NCBI GenBank assembly: GCA_010909165.1
Contig: MU008194.1
Span: 496,001-560,000 of the forward strand
DNA from: Anthoceros angustus
Lineage: Eukaryota > Streptophyta > Anthocerotopsida > Anthocerotales > Anthocerotaceae
Length of the DNA: 64,000 bases
Direction of reading: 5' to 3'
Positions 21,681-31,881 of this stretch are shown here, piece by piece; positions within the stretch are counted from its first letter, which is position 1; every line of letters begins with the position of its first letter. Position numbers and translations under genes: made by a program. Below the pieces are notes generated by a model. The model saw only the letters and a list, made by a program, of their open reading frames with translations. It was not told the DNA's origin and did no database searches.

Positions 21681-21693
21681 AAGACTACATTCT
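21650..21693. repeat. 17-base palindrome at the copia inversion breakpoint
   Basis: agaatgtagtcttcaac at 21650-21666 and its exact reverse complement at 21677-21693 flank a 10-base loop. Both arms encode VEDYIL, one for the inverted integrase and one leading into the plus-strand RNase H fragment. Confidence 0.9.
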
Positions 21694-21840
21694 ACACCAA
21701 GAATGCTACTTTTCACGTGAGGACGAAACACATTGACGTAAAGCATCACTTCATCAGAGAGAAAGCTCAATCCAAGGAGATAGAGCTAGCGTATTGTCTC
21801 ACTGAGAACATGCCTGCAGATATTATAACCAAAGGTTGAC
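21694..21840 (+). pseudogene. Copia RNase H C-terminal fragment, element 1
   Basis: Plus-strand FHVRTKHIDVKHHFIREK and LTENMPADIITKG, the conserved end of copia RNase H just before the 3' LTR. The rest of RT and RNase H is missing. Confidence 0.85.
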
Positions 21841-22205
21841 TTTAGAGAAGCACGTTAAGTTTAGCAAGATATTAGGTTTAAAAGAGTAGTACTGATGTGT
21901 TGACTGGAAATGGAAAAAATCTATAGGATTGGTGCAACACATCTCATATTAGAGTTATGAGAAAAAGTCCTAAAATTATATAGGACAATCCAAGAATAGA
22001 GATAGAGGGTTCATACTATCGAGGTATGACAAGGCCAAGGGCTATATATGTATCCATAGCACACCATTTTTAATGTACTGTTTTCTAACCTAGATATGTG
22101 CACATGACGCGGGTTTTGAAAAGCATGGAGCCCACCCACCAAGCGTTACAACCAAAGCAATGCTACACTCAGAGGGCCCCGCTTGCAACTCTTCGTGGGT
22201 GCAAG

Positions 22206-22268
22206 GAGCCAGATCCAGAGCCAGAGCCAGAGCCAGAGCTAGAGCTAGAGCTAGAGCTAGAGCCAGAG
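22206..22268 (+). repeat. GCCAGA/GCTAGA hexanucleotide array upstream of phytocyanin gene 1
   Basis: About ten 6-base units: mostly gccaga, four gctaga. It lies about 80-140 bases before the start codon. The paralogous gene has only about four units (about 26263-26290), so the array expanded or shrank after duplication. Confidence 0.9.
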
Positions 22269-22346
22269 GAAGGAGGGGGATGACTCGGCCGGATGGGGCA
22301 TTTGTAGAGGCGGTCCTTGGCCTTGCAAGCCAGTAGCAGTGTATCG

Positions 22347-23215
22347 ATGCACTGTGAGAACTGGAAAATGTCCCGGGTAGGATTCCCGCTGCTGGTCCTC
22401 GCCATTGCTCTTTGTTGTGTGTGTTGTGTCTCGGGAGCTGGTTCTGAGATCACGAGCAATTGGTACTTGGTGGGAGGAGGGCAACTCTGGACCGTCAATG
22501 TTCCTGTGCCCAAAACTTACTTCCAGGATTGGGCTGACCAGTACAAGTTCTTCGTGAATGACTCGATCTGTAAGTGTTTTGGTTACTCGCCGTCCATGAA
22601 TACCTGTTGGCTACATTTGGCATCGTCTCCTAGTATTGCTCCAGACACACCTACGGGACGATACTGATGGCATTCCAAGGGTTTGTAATTGCATGGCAGT
22701 TTTCGTTCCTGCTAAGGGCTCAAGCGCTAAGGGACCCATTCAAGTCAGCCAAACCAATTATGGAAGCTGCACAGCTCTCAACATAGAAACAGGCAATTCC
22801 GTGTATGTTAACAATCTCGGGCTCTACCGAGCGGATTTCGTGTCGACGGGTAACACCTACTACATTGACAAAGATTCTGCGAGTTGCCAAGCAGGGTTGA
22901 AGTTTCAGGTGAACGTTCTGGCAGCTTCTGCACGGAAGAATGGCCTCCTCTTCAATGCTGCCGGCTCTGTCCACAACTATCTTCCTGCATTTGGTAAGTT
23001 ATCTGGAGTGGAAGGCTCTTGTAACTTGGTTCATTCTGTAAGGTTCATTCTTACTTGGAAAGACCAAGGAGGATGTCTGTTGCCACCAACATACTCACTT
23101 GAAAGTTGAGAGGAACGGTAAAGCATCTCATCAGGAGTTGTGCTGTGGTGCAGGGGCAGGTATGGCCGCCTTCGCTTCAATGGTCCTTCTAAATGCCTGG
23201 AACTTTGCGATATGA
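22347..23215 (+). CDS. Phytocyanin / early-nodulin-like protein, gene 1
   Basis: Secreted, probably GPI-anchored phytocyanin-fold protein. Exons 22347-22569, 22700-22993 and 23154-23215, GT/AG, both introns phase 1. The signal peptide (PLLVLAIALCCVCCVSGAGS) precedes WYLVGGGQLWTVNVPVPKTY and FQDWADQYKFFVNDSI. After the intron come FFVPAKGSSAKGPIQVSQ, TNYGSCTALNIETGN and DSASCQAGLKFQVNVLA. The C-terminal MAAFASMVLLNAWNFAI looks like a GPI-attachment signal. The usual copper-ligand His is absent. The first intron lies at the same point and phase as intron 1 of the receptor kinase at 5574, whose ectodomain it resembles (YYQDWADKQTVYVNDSL). A start at 22368 is also possible. Copia element 1 sits about 250 bases upstream. 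Confidence 0.85.
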
Positions 23216-24939
23216 GGGATTCCGAATCATAGCACTGACCAGTCTGTGTGCTTAACGTAGAGGAATGTAGTGATGGAAGTCCTTCACTTTCCTCACTTCA
23301 TACATGTAGTCTGTGGTCATGAGCAAATCTCACCTGTTGTCCATCGCATAATTCATGTAGTTTTCTCCCACATCACACGCCATGTGGCACATTTGCCTGT
23401 GTGAATCTTATACCTCGTTCCTGAAATATGTACGGATTGGCAGACGACCGCGGGAATGTTGCGCTCTGGCACTGCGTAAAGGTTCAATTTCAAGCATGCC
23501 CTGTTGCTCCGAGCACCCGCTGAGTACGCGTGTCTGTTTTCCTTCCACATGTGGTAGGAGGAAACACTTTGATATCTTCGCTTTGCATATCCTCAGTATT
23601 CCTGCGGCGTTTTTGCTAACCAGAGGCTTCTCCCTAACTCCTGACGATGTCCTCCAGCTGCATGGCACAAATCGGAAGTGGCTGCCAAGCAGCTTCTATA
23701 TTTGTGCATTGGGCTTCAGGCTTGTCCAGAAAGGCCTTACATGGCCAGTTTCCGAGGACTGGCATAAAAGGACACATGACAGACACGACTCCGACGCCTT
23801 CTGGGTACATATTATCTGTAAAGGTCAAGTCAGCCATATGACTGCAAGAGGTCAGCTAGGTAGGCTGTACTACTGCCACTGCCAGAAGCGATGAACATCA
23901 TTCCTCCTCGCCCGTTGTTACAACGATCTCCATTGAAAACGGTGCGCGCGGTTGACCTAGTAGATGCTGAAAGACGTATTTAATCTGACCACTCGTATTG
24001 TAATGGGTGGTTTCTGCAATATATTACTACTTTTGGAAAATTTTTGTTTTATTTTTTAGAGTAATTTTCTAATTTAACTGTACTTGTTTACTTTGCAAGC
24101 TAATTGCATTTTTGCGATGAATAGTTGTAAATTGCATTGCAAGTTGCAATTCTCCAACTTTAAAGCATGATCGGATACCTATCAAAGTTGTCAGGCTATT
24201 TGAGGCGGATCTCCGTTTGTACTAAGTGCCGACAAGCGTGCCGGCACGACGGCCGCACTGTCGCTCTGGCGCGTATACTGGAGGACCGAGTCACTCAAGA
24301 ATCCTTGGGATTTGCTCGCTTTGAAGCAAAGCAATGAAGGAAGATGGCTTGAAGCAGGGCTCATCATGCTGCTCATGTCAACTTGTCAACTTGCCCGAGA
24401 CGGTGCCCTGATGGCGGCCTTCAAGGCGTTTCAAGATGGCTGGGGGAGTGAGAAAGCATGCACTACATATATCATATCCATGCTCATGTGGATGTCAGGG
24501 TGGCGGGGCCCTCTGCGTTTGCTTTGGTTGCAACGCTTCGCTTTGGTTGCAACGCTTCGTGGATGTGATCGGATACCTGTAAAAGGTTACAAAGGTATCG
24601 TCAGAAGCTAAGGCTGGCAAAGGTCAGAGGCTAATAAGGCTGGCAAAGGTGTCGGCACGACGGCCGGATTGACGCCCTGCTGTCACAACACTGAAGGACT
24701 TTGAGGAGTCTCACATTATCCTTGGATCTCACGCTCGCTTTGAAGCAAAGCAAAGAAGGAAGTAGCCGGTGGGAACCAGCGGTCATGCGGCTCATGTCGA
24801 CTTCCCCAACACCTATTACAATGGGGTGAGACCAAGTCCCCCTCGCCCTCGGCTTCGCGGCTTGCGTCCTTGGAGCTGATTCTGGTTTAATCTTTACCCA
24901 AGTGTATGCTCCGGGAGCACACTATTACAAAACACTGTC
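23216..24939. other. 3' flank of phytocyanin gene 1 and unassigned repeats
   Basis: 23216-23830 is the 3' flank of gene 1 and is duplicated at 27229-27820 after gene 2, including an untranslated stretch around ggcacaaatcggaagtggctg. From 23.9 kb on the sequence is unassigned. About 170 bases at 24222-24388 recur in diverged form at 24634-24812 (shared cggcacgacggccg and ctcgctttgaagcaaagcaa), and a 19-base pair (cgctttggttgcaacgctt) lies near 24520-24560. No supported gene. Confidence 0.55.
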
Positions 24940-25830
24940 TTGAGACACATATTAAGACGCCCGAAAGACAATGGGCGGTGCCTTAAGACGTGCTCCCTGA
25001 CATCGGAACACGCCTTTGTAGTGTCTTTTCGAGGCACGTTTCCAGCTTCGATGAGCAGTCTCTCAGCCCGGCAAATACTCGACCTCAGGGAAACCAACGT
25101 AGAGGGATCCATTCCTGAAGGGTTTGCGAAGTTGTCATAGCTCAAGGAGCTTGATATCTCGTCTGCCCGGCTGAACGGAACGATCCCAAGCAATCTGCTG
25201 GAAAATATGAATTGTTGCTGGAGAGGTTCATTCTCCAAGAAAGCCAGTTGGAAGGTACTGAAACATCTCCCTTACCTGTTCTGATGTCAAGTTTATTCTG
25301 CACCTTCCAAACTTTGCATGCGTGGATGCGGAGTCCTAATGCAACACCTTGTCATGTGAACCGCAATGCCAGGCCCAATTCCAGAGAGCACATGGAACTC
25401 AACCAAGCTAAAGACCTTGGGCTTACGAGCAAATGCCTTGTTTGGTCCTATACCAACCAGTTTGGGCAATTGCAAAGATTCGTTCTCTTAGACTTTCAAG
25501 AGAACCAGCTTTGGGGAAGCATTCCCATGGAGCTTCAGCAGCTTGTGGGTCTGCGCGTGTTGAACCTCAGAAGAAACAATCTACTACAGGCACTTCTGCT
25601 CTTCACTGATGCCATTCCAAGGTGAGAGTTTTACTGGCCTAAAGGGTTTGCAAAATGCAACGGTAGATTCGGATACGGAAAAGACTTCTTTGCATGGAGA
25701 CGTCTATTTTCCTTTCAATCCGGAGGCACTTGGTTATCTCCTCAAGGCAAACACAGTATTTGATGTGTCATCTAACCATCTAGTGGGCTCCATCCCACAC
25801 GAAATTGGCGGTCACTATGGTTTGAGAGCG
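24940..25830 (+). pseudogene. LRR receptor kinase fragment (pseudogene)
   Basis: Leucine-rich repeats in broken frames: RQILDLRETNVEGSIPEGFA then a stop, LKELDISSARLNGTIPSNLL, and later FGQLQRFVLLDFQENQLWGS, LQQLVGLRVLNLRRNN and VFDVSSNHLVGSIPHEIGGH. 25019-25149 closely matches 31742-31868 and then continues where that pseudogene stops (at agctcaag), so both derive from one parental gene. No transmembrane or kinase part is present. Confidence 0.82.
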
Positions 25831-25844
25831 CTCACCTCTCCCAC

Positions 25845-26215
25845 AATGAGCTTATTTACATTAATTAACAGATACTTTATTTATTTACTTGTATGCAAAT
25901 GCATCCTCCCCAGGAAAGAAGCATCGTCGAGAGTTCTCTGCCAGCAAGTTTCTGACGTCTGTTCCATTCTGCCATGGCAATGCAAAATTTACAAATCCAT
26001 AACGCCAGCTATGTACGGCGTGATACTTAGGAACATGTGAAGAAGGATCTCTCCACCGTCCACAGACCGCGAGCTCCGCGTTCCTGCACCGACTTTTGCG
26101 TCAAATATGCTATGATAATCGGCGAGTAAAGGCTCGTGTTATAGATTATTATTAAATCCCAAGTTTGCGAGCCCGACGCGATTGTCACCTGGTGAGGGCA
26201 AGGAGCCAGAGCCAA
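25845..26215 (+). repeat. Dispersed sequence shared with the kinase 3' region and the upstream flank of phytocyanin gene 1
   Basis: 25845-26125 is similar to 8678-9070 and 9624-10015 (shared ggaaagaagcat, ttacaaatccata and tgcgtcaaa.atgct words). 26130-26215 matches 19232-19303 (ttatagattattatta, gtcacctggtgagggcaagg). It links the receptor-kinase locus and the phytocyanin loci as products of segmental duplication. Confidence 0.75.
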
Positions 26216-26370
26216 AGACTGCACGTGACGCGGGTGTTATCTGGATTGAGAAACGCAGGGAGCCAAAGCCAGAGCCAGAGCCAGAGGCGAAGGAAGGGTG
26301 GGTAGGACTCTGCTGGAAGGGTCATTTGTAGAGGCGGTCCTTCGTCTTGCAAGCCAGTCGCAGTGCATCG

Positions 26371-27228
26371 ATGCACTGTGAGAACTGGAAAATGTCCCGG
26401 ATAGGATGCCCGCTGCTGGTCCTCGCCATTGCTCTTTGTGTGTGCTGTGTCTCGGGAGCAGGTTCTGCGATCACGAGCAATGGGTACGTGGTGGGAGGAG
26501 GGCAACTTTGGACCGTCAATGATCCTGTGCCCAAAACTTACTTCCAGGATTGGGCCGACCAGTACAAGTTCTTCGTGAATGACTCGCTATGTAAGCGTTT
26601 GGATTATTCGCCGTTCATGAATACCAGTTGACATGTGGTATCGTCTCCTATTATTGCTCCAGACACACCCGTAGGTGTGATACTGATGGAATTCCAAGGG
26701 TTTGCAACTGCATGGCAGTTTTTGTTCTTGCTCAGGGCTCAAGCGCTAAGGGACCCATTCAAGTCAGCCAAACTAATTATGGAAGCTGCACAGCTCTCAG
26801 CATAGACACCGGCAATGCCGTGTTTGTTGACAATCTCGGCGCCTATGAAGCAGATCTCGTGTCGACGGGGAACACCTACTACATCGACCAAGATTCTGCG
26901 AGTTGCGAGGGGGGGTTGAAGTTTCAGGTGAACGTTCTGGCAGCTTCTGCACGGAAGAATGGCGTCGGCAATGCTGCTGGCTCTGTCCACAACTCTCTTC
27001 CTGCATTTGGTAAGTTATTTGAAGTGGAAGGCTCTTATAACTTGGTTCATTCTGTAAGGTTCACTCTTACTTGGAAAGACCAAGGAGGATGTCTGTTGCC
27101 ACCGACATACTCACTTGGAACTTCGGAACGGTGAATCATGTGATGAGGAGTTGTGCTTTGGTGCAGGTGCAGGTATGGCCGCCTTCACTTCAATGGTCAT
27201 CCTAAATGCCTTGAACTTCGCGATATGA
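26371..27228 (+). CDS. Phytocyanin / early-nodulin-like protein, gene 2
   Basis: Close paralogue of gene 1. Exons 26371-26590, 26719-27009 and 27167-27228, same intron positions and phase 1. Signal peptide PLLVLAIALCVCCVSGAGS, then YVVGGGQLWTVNDPVPKTYF, WADQYKFFVNDSL, FFVLAQGSSAKGPIQVSQ, NYGSCTALSIDTGNAVF, DSASCEGGLKFQVNVLA and a hydrophobic end (MAAFTSMVILNALNFAI) that suggests a GPI anchor. The frame is intact across all three exons. Its upstream region lacks the copia insertion present at gene 1. A shorter start at 26392 is possible. Confidence 0.86.
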
Positions 27229-28839
27229 GGGATTTCAAAGCTTAGCACCGAACGTGAGGAATGTAGTGATGGAAGTCCATAACTTTCCTCATTTCATACC
27301 TCTAGTATGAGGTCATGAGCAAATCTCCCCTGTTGTCCATAGCATAATCCATCTAGTTTTCTCCCACATCACACGCTATGTGGCACATTTGCCTGTGTGA
27401 ACCTAAATATCTCGTTCCTGAAATATTTACGGATTGGCCGACGACCGCGAGAATGTTGTGCTGTGGCACTGCGTGAAGGATCAATTGCAAACATGCCCTG
27501 TTGCTCCGAGGACTCGCTGAGTACGCGTCTCTTTTCTCCTTCCACATGTGGTACGAGGAACACTTTGATATCTTCGCTTTGCATATCCTCAGTACTCCGG
27601 CAGCGTTTTTGGTGGCCAGAGGCTTCTTCCTACCTCCTGATGATGTCCTCCAGCTGCATGGCACAAATCGGAAGTGGCTGCCAAGCGGCTTCTATATTTG
27701 TGCATTGTGCTTCAGGCTTGTCCAGACAGGCGTTACATGCCCAGTTCCAGGGGACTGGCATAAAAGGACACATGACAGACACGACTCCGACAGCCTTCCT
27801 TGGTCATACGTACTAATTCTTTGGTCAACCGTGCATGAAATGGAATCGATGGGTGTATGTGCAACGTGAGAAGCCGCAAGCTATCCCATCGCCCTGGACA
27901 TTTCTCTTCACGATCTCATTACTCACTAGTGTCTTCGTGGCCACCGTGACCATAATGCCTTCCGCTGATGGAATGTGATACCTCCTCTGCCTAGAGTGTG
28001 ATTTTCTCCTATTCTAACAATGCCGAGAGGGGGGAGCATTGAGTTTTTTTGGTTTCTAAATCTGCACTACATATATATATTATTTAGTCCTGAAAGTTAT
28101 ATTTTTTTATTTTGGAGAGTAATGTTATAATTTAAGATATGATTTGTAGTCTATAAAATTATTTCCAGTTTTCTTAGTGTAGAAGCCATAGCTTGGGAAT
28201 GTGTTCATGCTTAGCATATTGGATATGCGTCTTTTGGATTTATTCATGCCTGATTTTTCTTGAAAATCCATAACTATTATCCAAGCACTTGTCACATAGG
28301 TGGCGCCAAGACCACGTTACACATAATCACCTTTCAAATTTTAGTGATATGTAAAGATATGATTACCTGTTTCTCATGCTTGAGACACCACACTCTGCAA
28401 GTCTATAGTCCCACTTTTTGGAAGCAATGAACAGGAGATTCCCAGTTATGAAGGTGACAATGCCTCTGGCTCGCGACATCGATGCCCAAGACAATAGGAG
28501 TTCACTACACAATCCTGCTAGGACGTATATTAGGCATGTAGACCGGTTGCAATTGTTTGAGGTTGGCATTACTTATTCTGTAGAGAAGCGACAATGAACA
28601 TTTTGTACAATCCTTCAAGATGTTGGTGGACCCTTTTGAACGAGATGTTGTTGATTGTCATGAGGCACTACATAGAAAAACACAACAACCAACTTAGTGT
28701 CCCCAAGAACAAGACTCTTGTTATGTAGATACGATAGTCCAAACTTCTCAAACCAAATGTCATACTTATACTATTTCTTATTTTAATTTTGGTTCTTATA
28801 TGCCATCTATTAGGTATTGCTCATAGATTAGTCACAGCG

Positions 28840-29310
28840 AAAGTATTACTTAGTTTAGAAATTGAAAAGTCACTTGAAAAACCAAAATGCCATAGTGCTC
28901 TACTCACAGATTAGTTACCGGAAAAAACAGCAATTAGTTTTACAACTGGAAATAAGTTATAAAATGAACATAGTGCTCTAACAAAAAACAGTAATTAGTA
29001 TCACAATTAGAAAGTAAGTTTTGAAACCATATTCCAACTTGGACATGGGGCTCTATTCACACTTCAGTTATGTAAACGTAATGCTTAGTTTAAAAATTGA
29101 AAAGTAAGTCTATAAATTAAATTCCACCTTGGACATAGTCCTCTTTTCCCAGATTAGTTTCCAAAAATATTAATTAGTTTCAAAACGGAAAAATTAGTTT
29201 GAAAACCAAATCCCACCCTGGACATGGTCCTTTTTTCACTTATTAGTTTCTAGAAAGTATTATTTAGTTTAAAAACTGAAACGTAAGTTTAAAAACTAGA
29301 TTTTAACTTG
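28840..29310 (+). repeat. Degenerate satellite-like tandem repeat, period about 90-100 bases
   Basis: About five units share the words ggacat.g..ct.t, attagttt and agtttaaaa.ctgaaa. The anchor ggacatgggg/ggacatagtc/ggacatggtc falls at 29041, 29131 and 29220, spacings of 90 and 89. Units on the left are more diverged. Confidence 0.75.
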
Positions 29311-30042
29311 ATCTTATGGGTTCTAGGGTTCCACAAAATATGTGGAGGATGGAATCCAATGCCACCAATACTATGGGATACAATGTCCGGAACAAAGTCA
29401 GTCAAAGCATTTTGGATGATGGTAATTATAAGCATCAAGCACTTGTGAGAGCGAAAAGATGTAATTTCACAACCCTAAAGTCAAAAAGAGATCGATAGAG
29501 GTGAAGTTGGGTCATGAAGAAAGCCCTAGACTTGAGGACAGGTCTGAGTGGGGAGAGAGAGAAAAAATAAGAACGGGTCGGGGAGAGAGCTGACCAATAG
29601 CCGCGACCATGAATGGATATTGAATTGTTTGACCTTTCTTGTGTTCAAACTAGAAAACTTAAATAAAACTTTTTAACCATTCTTAAGTTCACCAAGAAAC
29701 CAAACTAGAAAAATTAAATAAACAAATATCTTCATTGGATAGTAATGGAATGAATCTATCTACCTCTAGACAATATGAAGGAAGTCTTTCCAATATCAGA
29801 AAACCTTTGAAAGCTATTCTCCATAAATATTGGATTAAAAATCTCCTACTTTCTTGAGATATAGTTGAAATTTGGAATGATCTACCTATTACATATGACA
29901 AGGCCTCATTGGCTCTACCTATTACGGCATTGTGCGGCATGCATGGGAAAATGGAAAAGTCGTAGATTTGTGCAAACCAGGTGAAGGCTTGCGCAAAAGA
30001 GGGAAATGCCTATGCATTATGGGGCAAGCCTCTCTGAAGAGA

Positions 30043-30111
30043 GGCATCTCTAACACACAAAAAAGCTAGGCTAGGGTTCATCTCTAACACACAAAAAAGC
30101 TAGGCTAGGGT
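30043..30111 (+). repeat. Two-copy 34-35-base tandem repeat
   Basis: The unit catctctaacacacaaaaaa with gctaggctagggtt occurs twice in direct succession. It is nearly exact, with no coding signal. Confidence 0.9.
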
Positions 30112-30629
30112 TTAGGAGTGTCTTTTCGTAATAAGACATAACGTGACCGTTCTCGTAATTCATTGTTGTTCATCTGAAGAGAGTCTAAGTCTTCTTGCTA
30201 TATCTCCCTTCACTGACTGGGCAAAAGTGTGGTAGACTCGCGCAAACAAGGCCAAGTTGCATGCTTCTGCACCTGTCGTACGACGACATTGTGTGAGCCA
30301 ACCCCAACTCTTGGGCTCGAGTCTAGACCTCCGAGGTACGGATACAAACCGCGCTTCGAGCACTGCACGGCTCGAACATAATACTGTGTGCCACTGCGGA
30401 ATATAGGATTATAGCTCATCGATGCAGCTGGGATTGACCCCTGTGTAGACGTTGATGTACTTGTGATTCCTTGGTGGAGCGACCAACACATCTCGAGATT
30501 CGTCTTCGCTGCCATGATTCCATGTATGCTTCTTCAGGTTCCAAGTCTGGCCAGCAAAAGGCAACGCTGTGAACCATCGGCTGCAGGAATTGGATTTCAG
30601 GCACAGAAGCTTGTGAGGGGTTCGCGGTC

Positions 30630-31881
30630 ATGGAGGTGCTGCGTCTGCTTGTCGTTGTGGGGCTCTTGTGTCTGCATATTGGTGTCGGAATTGCAGGAGT
30701 ATCTGCTGCAGCGTCCTCACCTCAACTCAAGCTAAATAGTTGGAATGGCACGCACACGCACACAAATAGACTTGCTAACGCTGATACCTCTTGTTGCACT
30801 GCTCACCGCACCATCCAGGTAAGACAGCTGCAAGATGTCTCTGGCACCCAGTTCATGCCTTCAAACGCAACAGAGGTCGCCATTCTGCTGGAGTTTAAGC
30901 GAGGCATAGTGAAGGATTCTTCCCACGTCCTTGCGGACTGGAGTGAGAGCAAGACGGGGGCTCCTTGCTCCTGGCGGGGCGTTGGGTGCGTGGCAAGCAA
31001 CAGCACATGGAGAGTGGTGTCTTTGAATTTGTCAGGGCTACACCGAGTTGAAAGAGCTTCAACAAATACAGTGGTTCAACGTACAAGGTTGGGGAGTTGG
31101 ATTAGAAGGGCCGATTCCCAGCGAGATCGGGAACTGCAGCAACTTTGAGGTGGAACAACCTGAGTGGGCCATTCCCCACATCACTGTCCAGGCTTTCGAA
31201 GTTGTCCACTCTAGCACTTGGAGAGAGCAAATTCTGCAGCTCAGGAACCATGATCCTAGAAGTACTTAGCAGTCTCAGCAATCTGACATACTTGGATTTG
31301 CGCTCCAGCGGCCTGCATGGCAGCATCCCCCCAGCATACAGGGGCTTGTCAGCTTGAACTTTCTCGAGTTAAGCGCAAATAGGCTCATAGGTCCTGTGCC
31401 AGACGGCATAGGGAAGATGACCACCCTTAAGGAGCTCCACTTTACCAGTAACCAACTCACTGGGCCAATCCCTGCTTCGTTCGCCAACCTATTGGCACTA
31501 TCAATATTAGATATGCACAGCAACCATCTGAATGGGACGCTCCCCTCGTTCCTGGGAGATTTACCACTGACCAAGTTGTCACTTGGGCGCAACAACTTCA
31601 CTGGTAGCATCCCAAATAGGGTTCAGCAGCTTCATAACTTAACAATCCTCTCTCTGGATTATAATGACCTGTCGGGACCCATCCCCGATGTGTTTATCAA
31701 CATGACACAGCTGCAGCAACTTTTCTTGGGCAACAACGGCCTCCTGCAAGGCACGCTTCCGGCTTCCATGAGCAGTCTCTACGGCCTTCAAATACTCAAC
31801 CTCAAGGCAACCAATATAGAGGGATCCATTCCTGAAGGGTTTGCGAAGTTGTCACAGCTCAAGGCGCATTCTTGTATCTAA
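30630..31881 (+). pseudogene. LRR receptor-like kinase ectodomain, frameshifted and truncated
   Basis: Starts with a good signal peptide (MEVLRLLVVVGLLCLHIGVG) and an LRR N-cap (TEVAILLEFKRGIVKDSSHV, APCSWRGVGC). Repeats follow in three changed frames: NLSGL near 31035, then IEGP-type GLEGPIPSEIGNCSN, then NNLSGPFPTSLSRLSKLSTL, then LSANRLIGPVPDGIGKMTTL to EGSIPEGFAKLSQLKAHS and a stop at 31881. Frame changes lie near 31040, 31145 and 31350. The homology ends at agctcaag (about 31862), after which unrelated sequence begins, so the membrane and kinase parts are lost. Short introns could explain some of the frame changes, but no GT/AG pairs are evident. Confidence 0.8.

Larger units (their letters stand above)
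19309..22090 (+). mobile_element. Ty1/copia LTR retrotransposon 1, internally inverted and truncated
   Basis: 5' LTR 19309-19539 begins TGTTAGAA and ends TTCTAACA (perfect 8-base inverted ends). A primer-binding site, tggtatcaaagc at 19540-19551, follows directly (initiator tRNA-Met type). 3' LTR 21898-22090 shares the blocks ctataggattggtgcaacac and gctatatat but ends TTCTAACC. Inside: gag on plus, integrase and the start of RT on minus, and the RNase H end on plus again. Most of RT is missing. The LTRs have diverged visibly, so it is not recent. The paralogous site near 26218 lacks the element. Confidence 0.88.
27229..30629. other. Gene-poor AT-rich region downstream of phytocyanin gene 2
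   Basis: 27229-27820 duplicates the 3' flank of gene 1. 28.05-29.8 kb is AT-rich with no supported gene and contains a satellite-like array (28840-29310). A 34-35-base direct repeat lies at about 30043-30111. Short frames show no domain. Confidence 0.55.

Noticed and set aside
22169-22513. Minus-strand frame rich in Ser/Gly (SGSGSGSG)
   Set aside because: Shadow of the GCCAGA/GCTAGA array and of the phytocyanin exon on the other strand.
23382-23894. Open frame downstream of phytocyanin gene 1 (and its copy at 27.4-27.9 kb)
   Set aside because: The frame differs between the two nearly identical duplicated flanks and no domain is visible; treated as 3' flank.
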